From Firmicutes bacterium CAG:582 (GTDB taxonomy: Bacteria > Bacillota_I > Bacilli_A > RF39 > UBA660), in assembly GCA_000435515.1 (NCBI GenBank), contig FR884157.1, positions 1-17,889 on the forward strand: a stretch of DNA of 17,889 bases, in the 5' to 3' direction. A program made the position numbers and the translations under genes. The notes below the pieces were generated by a model. That model saw nothing but the letters and a program-made list of their open reading frames with translations. It had not been told where the DNA came from and did no database searches. Within the stretch, counting starts at the first letter, position 1. Each line of letters begins with the position of its first letter. This document shows, in pieces, positions 1-4,719 of this stretch.

Positions 1-36
1 TATCAGTTTCAGTATCAGTATCAGTTTCAGTATCGG
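1..36. repeat. Hexanucleotide tandem repeat in the DUF6291 gene
   Basis: Six consecutive 6-bp units of the form T(A/T)TCAG (the last is TATCGG) encode an alternating Asp-Thr and Glu-Thr linker on the minus strand. The array may continue beyond the left edge. Copy-number change would alter linker length in frame. Confidence 0.8.
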
Positions 37-343
37 CTTTTTTCGTTTCTTGTGGGTTTTCTTCAAAACCGTTCGGTTTTTCTGGGTTTCTAGGTCGACC
101 ACCACGACGGCCATTTTCTCGATTTTTTTCACATTTTTTTATATATTTTTCTGTTTCTATATCAATGTTAGTTTTCATAAAACTAAAGGCCATATTTAGA
201 ACACGATCCTCTTTTGTATATTGAGGCAAAACACCATTTTTAACATAGTTATTTACATCTCTTATAAGCCGACCTAATTCAGCGTCTGTTAATAATTCAA
301 AATGATTTCCGTAATCGCAGTGCATTATATAACTATCTTTCAT
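1..343 (-). CDS. DUF6291-like phage replisome protein, C-terminus off the window
   Basis: This is an open frame of 114 codons running out of the left edge. The ATG at 341-343 is preceded by GGAGGTAAAAC, a strong ribosome binding site. The N-terminal 60 residues contain a central MAFSFMKTNID helix, followed by a basic N-x-x-NGRRGGRP motif. This layout is typical of the DUF6291 family in phage early regions, often encoded next to replication initiator or helicase-loader genes. A low-complexity Asp/Glu/Thr linker follows. It is the last visible gene of the leftward early operon, probably transcribed from the promoter at 1293-1321. The family call rests on motif memory, not a search; replication function is inferred. 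Confidence 0.65.
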   Translation of the reverse strand, partial: MKDSYIMHCDYGNHFELLTDAELGRLIRDVNNYVKNGVLPQYTKEDRVLNMAFSFMKTNIDIETEKYIKKCEKNRENGRRGGRPRNPEKPNGFEENPQETKKADTETDTDTETD

Positions 344-367
344 GTTTTACCTCCAATCGTCCATTTT

Positions 368-397
368 TTGACTTTTACCCCCAAATTATGGTACAAT
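368..397 (+). promoter_or_regulatory. Candidate sigma-A promoter for a small rightward RNA
   Basis: TTGACT at 368-373 and TACAAT at 392-397 are separated by 18 bp. The predicted start is near 404. It points against the early operon and leads straight into a strong terminator at 430-467, so any transcript would be about 65 nt. Confidence 0.45.
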
Positions 398-403
398 TAG
401 AGA

Positions 404-467
404 GTAAATTATAAGAAAGTTTACAACTTGATTTATGAGTTCTGATCCAATTCATAAATCTTTTTTT
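404..467 (+). ncRNA. Candidate small RNA with two hairpins
   Basis: This is a transcription unit predicted from a promoter (368-397) and an intrinsic terminator. The RNA would have a small 5' hairpin (GTAAA 404-408 with TTTAC 420-424) and a 3' terminator hairpin followed by seven U. There is no credible ORF with a ribosome binding site inside. It lies between the small membrane-protein gene (489-686) and the DUF6291 gene, antisense to the early-operon transcript. It could regulate that operon or a trans target. Alternatively, the hairpin merely stops stray rightward transcription. Confidence 0.35.
430..467 (+). terminator. Rho-independent terminator, rightward
   Basis: The 12-bp stem pairs 430-441 with 449-460 (one G-U pair), has the 7-nt loop CTGATCC, and is followed by seven T (461-467). 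The minus-strand reading has no T-tract, so it acts rightward. Confidence 0.7.
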
Positions 468-488
468 ATTTTCTTTAACATACATAAT

Positions 489-686
489 TTATTTACCTAA
501 AGAGTATTGTCTAATATCGTAATAAGTACAAGTATAGCCATATTCCTTATCACATTGCTTAGCCAAATCTTCAAAGTCATTAACTCCTTTCTTCACTAAT
601 AAAGCAAGTATTATAAATACGCTTATTGCGCATAATATATTTAGGGTTACTTTTACCCATTTTTTAAGTCTGTATTTTTTTTTCAT
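489..686 (-). CDS. Small single-pass membrane protein of the element (65 aa), unrecognised
   Basis: The start ATG at 684-686 has the ribosome binding site AAAGGAG upstream. The protein begins with a lysine/arginine-rich stretch (MKKKYRLKKW), then one hydrophobic helix at about residues 12-31, then an acidic C-terminal domain with two cysteines (about 45 and 53) and aromatic residues. By the positive-inside rule the basic N-terminus would be cytoplasmic and the cysteine-bearing tail outside, where a disulfide is possible. It is the third gene of the leftward early operon, 35 bp after its neighbour. I do not recognise the family; small membrane proteins in early regions are sometimes superinfection-exclusion or conversion factors, but nothing here proves that. 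Confidence 0.7.
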   Translation of the reverse strand: MKKKYRLKKWVKVTLNILCAISVFIILALLVKKGVNDFEDLAKQCDKEYGYTCTYYDIRQYSLGK

Positions 687-721
687 AATTGTTTCTCCTT
701 TGTTTTTTTTAAATTGATTTA

Positions 722-964
722 CTAGATAAATTCATTTATTGGATCTTGTTTTAAGAGCTTTAATTGTTTTTCTGTATAAAACCATTTAGAAGTATCAACG
801 CCGCGCTTTTCAGCTTTTCTAGCTATATCATTTACGACGTCATATATCTTTATTAAATGATTTCTTTTTTCTTCTATTGTTGGAATACTCTCTATACATA
901 TCTCAATTTCTGTTTGACCTAGTGTTAAGTTTTTTATTGTGTGATAGCTTTCGTTTTTTTCCAT
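722..964 (-). CDS. Small soluble early protein of the element (80 aa), unrecognised
   Basis: The start ATG at 962-964 follows GAGGTG with good spacing. The protein is charged and predicted mixed alpha/beta with no membrane segment. The N-terminal half (about 1-30) looks like two beta strands, and residues 31-70 like one or two helices containing KKIYDVV-like and ARKAEKRG-like segments. It lies 24 bp downstream of the Cro-like gene and shares its transcript. I do not recognise the family. Confidence 0.7.
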   Translation of the reverse strand: MEKNESYHTIKNLTLGQTEIEICIESIPTIEEKRNHLIKIYDVVNDIARKAEKRGVDTSKWFYTEKQLKLLKQDPINEFI

Positions 965-988
965 TTCAACACCTCATTAAATTTTATG

Positions 989-1246
989 TTAGTTAGTGTC
1001 TGATGTTTCGTTTGGTGTTTGTGGCATAAAGTAATTAGCGTCTACAGTAATGTTAAATTCTTCATTTAGATAAGTAATAATATCGTAAAATTCGTCTACA
1101 GTAATTTTTACTTTTCCATTTAACTTATCAGAAAATAAAGAATCACTAACATTTAGGTATCTTGCTACTTGATTTTGGTTGATATTATGTTCTACCAAAA
1201 GCAACTTTATCTTTTTTCCTACTTCTAGTGATTTAGGGTTTGACAT
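989..1246 (-). CDS. Cro-like XRE-family HTH regulator (85 aa)
   Basis: The start ATG at 1244-1246 has a very strong GGAAGGAGG ribosome binding site. Residues about 8-62 form an XRE-type helix-turn-helix: a first helix with KKIKLLLVEHNI, the turn-recognition segment NQNQVARYLNVSDSLFSDKLNG, then further helices. It is the first gene leftward from the near-consensus promoter at 1293-1321 and is divergent from the CI-like repressor, the classic position of Cro or a lytic-side regulator. The last 15 residues are a polar tail. It presumably binds the palindromes between 1268 and 1354; which protein binds which site is not known. Confidence 0.8.
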   Translation of the reverse strand: MSNPKSLEVGKKIKLLLVEHNINQNQVARYLNVSDSLFSDKLNGKVKITVDEFYDIITYLNEEFNITVDANYFMPQTPNETSDTN

Positions 1247-1267
1247 TTAATTTCCTCCTTCCAAGAC

Positions 1268-1354
1268 TTCGATATTGTCGAACTCTATAAACATTGTAAT
1301 TCGGTATTACCGAAATGTCAATACAAAAATGCTAATTTTTTCGATTTTTTCGAA
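1268..1354. promoter_or_regulatory. Three-site operator region of the lysogeny switch
   Basis: There are three 15-bp palindromes of the form TTCGRTATTRYCGAA. O1 is TTCGATATTGTCGAA (1268-1282). O2 is TTCGGTATTACCGAA (1300-1314), a perfect 7+1+7 palindrome. O3 is TTCGATTTTTTCGAA (1340-1354). Centres are 32 and 40 bp apart. O1 and O2 sit on the leftward early promoter. O3 sits just upstream of a weak rightward -10 (TATACA, near 1368-1373) for the repressor gene. The layout resembles a lambda-type OR1-OR3 control region. Confidence 0.75.
1293..1321 (-). promoter_or_regulatory. Early (PR-like) promoter of the leftward operon
   Basis: On the minus strand TTGACA (1316-1321) and TACAAT (1293-1298) are separated by exactly 17 bp. 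The 15-bp palindrome at 1300-1314 fills the spacer, and the palindrome at 1268-1282 covers about +4 to +18, so a repressor bound at either would block initiation. The leader to the Cro-like ATG is about 40 nt. Confidence 0.8.
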
Positions 1355-1415
1355 ATTATTTATTTACTATACATATTTTTTGTGATAAAATTTTAATGAA
1401 ATGGAGGTAACTAAT

Positions 1416-1769
1416 ATGGCTTTATGTGATAATATAAGAAACTCAAGAAAAAATAAAAATATGACACAAAAAGAGCTTGCTGAGCAATTAGGCGTATCTC
1501 ATAACACTATTAGCGACTGGGAAAGTGGAAATCACAAACCAGACGCAGATAGCATAATGCTTTTATGTAAAGTATTAGGAGTAGACGCTAACTATATGCT
1601 TGACTGGGAAGAAAAAAAAGCTACCAAAAATATCAAAAGTAAATTGAAAGACGCTTTAAAAGAAAATAATCTTTTTGACGGCGAAGATTTATCAGAAGAA
1701 AATTTTGATAAGCTTATGAAATTTATAGAAAAAAACAAAGAATTTATAATTGATAAAGAGGACAAATAA
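1416..1769 (+). CDS. CI-like XRE-family repressor (117 aa)
   Basis: The start is the ATG at 1416, because GGAGGTAACT lies just before it; the earlier in-frame ATG at 1401 is part of that ribosome binding site. Residues about 8-62 are a textbook XRE helix-turn-helix (MTQKELAEQLGVSHNTISDW, then GNHKP, then LLCKVLGVDANYML). The remaining 55 residues are charged helix, likely for oligomerisation. There is no LexA/S24 self-cleaving domain, so SOS-driven autocleavage is not expected, and no ImmA-type metalloprotease gene is adjacent. It is divergent from the Cro-like gene and probably keeps the element quiescent by binding the three palindromes upstream, with O3 suiting autoregulation. Confidence 0.85.
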   Translation: MALCDNIRNSRKNKNMTQKELAEQLGVSHNTISDWESGNHKPDADSIMLLCKVLGVDANYMLDWEEKKATKNIKSKLKDALKENNLFDGEDLSEENFDKLMKFIEKNKEFIIDKEDK

Positions 1770-1772
1770 AAA

Positions 1773-1796
1773 GAGTATATCTTATTTGATATACTC
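1773..1796. terminator. Hairpin between convergent repressor gene and 30-codon ORF
   Basis: A perfect 9-bp stem pairs GAGTATATC (1773-1781) with GATATACTC (1788-1796). It is followed on the minus strand by TTTTTATTTG, a usable U-tract; on the plus strand the tract is poor. It overlaps the stop codon (1782-1784) of the leftward 30-codon ORF. Confidence 0.55.
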
Positions 1797-1874
1797 AAGT
1801 AGTTTAATAAATAAACTGATGTTAATATGATCATTAAGCAGTTTTTCATATAACACATCATATTTAGTTTTCAT
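1782..1874 (-). CDS. Candidate 30-residue microprotein, unrecognised
   Basis: An ATG at 1872-1874 is preceded by AAGGAGGGGG, one of the strongest ribosome binding sites in the window. A TATAAT box lies at 1898-1903 and a terminator hairpin at the stop. The predicted peptide is MKTKYDVLYEKLL followed by an isoleucine/leucine-rich helix ending LLEYIK, and looks amphipathic. The ribosome binding site falls in the loop and right arm of a short hairpin (CCCCT/AGGGG at 1881-1894), which could limit translation. It converges on the repressor gene. I do not recognise it; options include a regulator of the recombinase (directionality factor) or a small toxin-like peptide, but neither is shown. Confidence 0.4.
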   Translation of the reverse strand: MKTKYDVLYEKLLNDHINISLFIKLLEYIK

Positions 1875-1952
1875 ACTAACCCCCTCCTTAGGGGTATATT
1901 ATAAATTTTAATACACCATTTTACCATTTTTTACCGTTAATTGTGATTAACA

Positions 1953-1983
1953 TTGCTCGAAATGTACGTTTTCTTGCTCGAAA
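1953..1983. repeat. Direct repeat TTGCTCGAAA, 21 bp apart
   Basis: Two exact copies of TTGCTCGAAA lie at 1953-1962 and 1974-1983, a spacing of two DNA turns. They contain the TCGAA half-site of the switch palindromes and lie between the microprotein and the recombinase. They could be weak repressor sites or recombinase accessory sites. Confidence 0.5.
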
Positions 1984-1996
1984 GGTAAAAAAACAT

Positions 1997-2031
1997 AAAA
2001 AAAAGACGCCTCGCGCGCGAACACGAAGCGT
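1997..2031 (-). terminator. Leftward intrinsic terminator without an obvious gene
   Basis: The minus-strand stem ACGCUUCG/CGAGGCGU (2024-2031 with 2006-2013, one G-U pair) has a GC-rich loop and is followed after UC by eight U (1997-2004). No leftward gene lies between it and the rightward recombinase. It either ends a small RNA starting near 2100 or shields the switch region from antisense transcription. Confidence 0.55.
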
Positions 2032-2090
2032 TGAAATGAAAAACCACAAAAGCTATCACACTTAAAACAAAAATAGAAGAAACAACCAAC

Positions 2091-2122
2091 TATAATTGTA
2101 TAGGTTTTTCTATACGATTATA
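2091..2122. repeat. Inverted repeat in the recombinase leader
   Basis: Two 13-bp arms, TATAATTGTATAG (2091-2103) and CTATACGATTATA (2110-2122), match at 12 of 13 positions around the 6-bp centre GTTTTT. They end 31 bp before the recombinase ATG. This could be an operator, an mRNA hairpin controlling recombinase expression, or a weak terminator. Confidence 0.6.
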
Positions 2123-2153
2123 GCATAAAATTATAAAGAAAGAAAGTGCTATA

Positions 2154-4313
2154 ATGAATTTAGATACATTTTTACAAATAATGAACGTATCTAGGGACCT
2201 TACTGTCGACGAGATACTAGATATGTTTATAATATATTTAAGAAAATCACGTAAAGATATGGACTATTATAAAGACGAGTCTATAGAAAAAACTTTACAA
2301 AGACACGAAAAAGAATTACAAGACTTTATTGTAAGTATTTTCGGTAAGCCAATACCAGAGCATAATATTTATAGAGAGGTAGCGTCTGGAGATACTATCG
2401 AAGATCGTCCAGTAATTCAAGAGGTATTATCTTTAATAGAAGAAGATCGTGTAAAAGGAGTTGTATGTATTGAAATAGAACGTCTAGCTCGTGGTAATAC
2501 TATGGACCAGGGAATAATAGCCCAAGCTTTTCAATATTCCAATACAAAGATAATAACTCCTATGAAAATATATAATTTAGATAACGAGGACGATTTATCT
2601 TATTTTGAAGACGGTTTATATCAAGCTAGAAAATATTTAAAATATACTAAACGTATATTAGCTCGTGGTAGATTAAGAAGTGTTAAAGACGGTAAATACG
2701 TTGGTTCTGTATTGCCATACGGTTATAATAAACAGAAAATACCTAACGAGAAAGGTTATGTTTTAGTAGAAAATGAGTCAGAGTCTAAAGTAGTAAAATT
2801 ATTAGCTGATTTATTCTTAAACGGACTAAATACTACTTACACTGTTAAAGAAAACGAGATTATATCAGATATAGCTAAATTGTTTGGAACACATAAGAAA
2901 GATATAATCACTTGTAATTTAGATTTAAAAGTAGATCAAGAAATAAGATTAACAGTTAATAGTAAATCATTACCATATAAAATAAAAGAAAATGATACAT
3001 TGGAAAGTATAGCAGCTAACTATAATATAGATATAAACAATATACATATACCTCATAACTTTTTTAAACCAGGAGAAAATATTAAGATTATATTAAATGA
3101 TATGAGAGCTACTAATATAGCACACTATCTTAATTATCTTAAAATAAAACCTAGAAAGTCTAAAGAGTGGACCGCTAATATGGTTAGAAATATATTGCAG
3201 GGTTACACTATATACGGCTATTTGACGTGGGACAGACGTAAGACTACTAAGACATTAGTAAATGGACATATTGTTAAGAAAAACCCTAATAATGACGATT
3301 TTACGCTTGTTAGAGGTAAACACGAAGCAATACTCGGCGAAGATATAAAACAACAGATAGAAGCTAAATTTTTATCTAACAGACTTAAAACAGTGCCAGA
3401 TAATAAAGAAATGAAAAACCCTTTATTAGGTTTAGTTGTATGTGGCTATTGTGGTAATAATATGACTAGACGCCCGTATTATTTAAGAAAAGACGCTAAA
3501 CCTACCGCTAAACGTATTTATGATATAGATAAGCCTAAATTACGATTATTATTAAGGGAACATAAAGGAAATTATAGTCTTAATGACATAGCTAGAGCTC
3601 TGCACGTTTCTAAAAACTCTGTGGATCATTGGTTTAGTTCTAACGACGAGAAATTTTGTATACCACACGCTGATAAATGGGAGGATCTAAAAAAACTATT
3701 GAATATAGAAACAAACGAGTTTGATAAAGCTATAACTACAATAGAAGAAAGCATAACTCCACCACATACAGATACTTTAATGTGTAGTAGACCTAGATGT
3801 AAGTGTGTATCAAGTGAATTAGAACTTGTAGAAGATAAAATATTAAAATCTCTTAAAATAATAATGAGTGAATATAAAAACTATGTTAATAATTATGAAG
3901 AAGCAGTAAAAAAAGAAATATGTACTAATAAGGAAATGATAGAAGCGATAGATCACGAAATAGATAAAATAAAAAGCCAAATAGAAAAGGCTTGCGAATT
4001 AGTAGAGACTGGAGCATATACTCAAGATTTATTTATTAAAAGAACTAATACTTTAAATGAACAATTAGAAACATTATTAAATCAAAAAACAGAACTATCT
4101 AAGTCAAAAGATAGAACTAAAGATTTATATAGTAAAAAGAAAGCTATACCGATTTTAGAAGATGTTATAAGTAAATATTCAAAAGATATGACCGCAGAAG
4201 AAAAAAACGCTTTATTATCAACTATAATAAAACAAGTAATTTATAAGAAAGAAAAAGGCGGTCGATACTTAAAAGAGAATTTTTCTCTCAAGATTATATT
4301 GTTGTCTTTTTAA
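2154..4313 (+). CDS. Large serine recombinase (integrase) with LysM and HTH insertions
   Basis: This 719-aa cytoplasmic enzyme would integrate and excise the element through a 5'-phosphoserine intermediate. The resolvase-type catalytic domain is at about 24-165, with the nucleophile Ser32 in YLRKSRKD and the ERLARG motif at 109-114. The Recombinase domain starts near 183 (GSVLPYGYNK) and resumes at about 317-410 (ATNIAHYLN, then WTANMVRNILQGYTIYGYL). Between these halves lie two LysM-like repeats (about 227-268 and 273-314). The zinc ribbon has Cys430/Cys433 and Cys544/549/551, interrupted by a helix-turn-helix segment (about 457-520, IARALHVSKNSVDHWF). A coiled coil (about 555-660) and a basic tail follow. 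The start has only a weak purine-rich ribosome binding site (AAAGAAAG); a start at Met24 is possible. It lies at the element's right edge, directly beside the attachment junction. Confidence 0.93.
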   Translation: MNLDTFLQIMNVSRDLTVDEILDMFIIYLRKSRKDMDYYKDESIEKTLQRHEKELQDFIVSIFGKPIPEHNIYREVASGDTIEDRPVIQEVLSLIEEDRVKGVVCIEIERLARGNTMDQGIIAQAFQYSNTKIITPMKIYNLDNEDDLSYFEDGLYQARKYLKYTKRILARGRLRSVKDGKYVGSVLPYGYNKQKIPNEKGYVLVENESESKVVKLLADLFLNGLNTTYTVKENEIISDIAKLFGTHKKDIITCNLDLKVDQEIRLTVNSKSLPYKIKENDTLESIAANYNIDINNIHIPHNFFKPGENIKIILNDMRATNIAHYLNYLKIKPRKSKEWTANMVRNILQGYTIYGYLTWDRRKTTKTLVNGHIVKKNPNNDDFTLVRGKHEAILGEDIKQQIEAKFLSNRLKTVPDNKEMKNPLLGLVVCGYCGNNMTRRPYYLRKDAKPTAKRIYDIDKPKLRLLLREHKGNYSLNDIARALHVSKNSVDHWFSSNDEKFCIPHADKWEDLKKLLNIETNEFDKAITTIEESITPPHTDTLMCSRPRCKCVSSELELVEDKILKSLKIIMSEYKNYVNNYEEAVKKEICTNKEMIEAIDHEIDKIKSQIEKACELVETGAYTQDLFIKRTNTLNEQLETLLNQKTELSKSKDRTKDLYSKKKAIPILEDVISKYSKDMTAEEKNALLSTIIKQVIYKKEKGGRYLKENFSLKIILLSF

Positions 4314-4335
4314 CTGATAACATACTTGTAGAAAT
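4314..4335. other. Attachment-site junction (attR-like) between element and cotJC
   Basis: The recombinase stop is at 4311-4313. A stop in the cotJC frame (TAA 4318-4320) still belongs to the element, while from about 4333 the frame reads NEFSHNEMICTM, which matches the Mn-catalase family. The crossover therefore lies in or near these 22 bp. The 2-bp core cannot be located without the left junction or the empty site. Confidence 0.6.
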
Positions 4336-4701
4336 GAATTTTCTCATAATGAAATGATCTGTACAATGTTATATCAACTTACAAAAGATGCCAGTTTAAA
4401 AGAAATGCAAGAAGCTGGACTTGATACTTTATACACTGAACATGGTAAAGGTATTTATCCAACTGACTCTAATGGAGTTCCTTTTACAGCAACATATTTT
4501 GCATCTGTTGGAGATCCGATAGCTGATTTAGTTGAAGATATGGCAGCTGAACAAAAAGCTAGAGTCACTTATGAACATTTAATAGATCTTGCAACCGATG
4601 AAGATGTAATCGCACCACTTCTATTCTTGCGCCAAAGAGAAATTGTTCATTTTGATAGATTTCAAGAGTTATATAAAAAATATAAAAGTTTGGGTTACTA
4701 A
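4333..4701 (+). pseudogene. cotJC: 3' part of a CotJC-type manganese catalase, split by the element
   Basis: CotJC/Mn-catalase proteins are ferritin-like, about 190 aa, and disproportionate H2O2 with a dinuclear Mn centre; in spore formers CotJC is a coat protein. Here about the last two thirds remain. The Glu-x-x-His pair appears in NEFSH (4336-4347), followed by YQLT, GVPF, the GDPIADLVEDMAAEQKAR segment with the third glutamate ligand, and REIVHFDRF with the last histidine ligand. The first ligand helix and about 60 N-terminal residues are absent, cut off at the recombinase junction. No ribosome binding site precedes the internal ATG at 4354, so the fragment is probably untranslated. The reading frame has no stops or shifts, as expected if excision restores the gene or if insertion was recent. 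Confidence 0.85.
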
Positions 4702-4712
4702 TCCAAACTTTT
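4684..4712. terminator. Bidirectional terminator after the cotJC fragment
   Basis: The 10-bp stem AAAAGTTTGG (4684-4693) pairs with CCAAACTTTT (4703-4712), with the cotJC stop codon TAA (4699-4701) in the loop. T-rich tracts follow on both strands, so it can also end the leftward gene whose stop is at 4720. Confidence 0.65.
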
Positions 4713-4719
4713 ACTTTGT

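Larger units (their letters stand above)
1..4335. mobile_element. Right end of a prophage-like integrative element
   Basis: The block combines a Cro/CI-type divergent switch, small early genes, a DUF6291 replisome-type gene and a large serine recombinase at its right edge. Immediately right of the recombinase the sequence becomes a chromosomal Mn-catalase gene missing its 5' part. Element genes use CGT/CGA arginine and GAC aspartate codons visibly more than the genes to the right, which prefer AGA and GAT. The left end, structural genes (if any) and the other attachment site lie outside the window, so phage versus integrative conjugative or mobilizable element cannot be decided. The right boundary is uncertain by about 20 bp. 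Confidence 0.85.

Noticed and set aside
1401..1415. Upstream ATG of the repressor gene
   Set aside because: The ATG overlaps the GGAGGTAAC ribosome binding site that serves the ATG at 1416.
1592..1861. Leftward 89-residue frame across the repressor gene
   Set aside because: It is antisense to a well-supported repressor, has no ribosome binding site, and a different frame there gives the better supported 30-codon ORF.
4354..4701. A stand-alone 115-residue gene beginning at the ATG at 4354
   Set aside because: There is no ribosome binding site, and Mn-catalase similarity continues in frame upstream of the ATG (NEFSHNE), so this is the remnant of a larger gene rather than a complete small gene.
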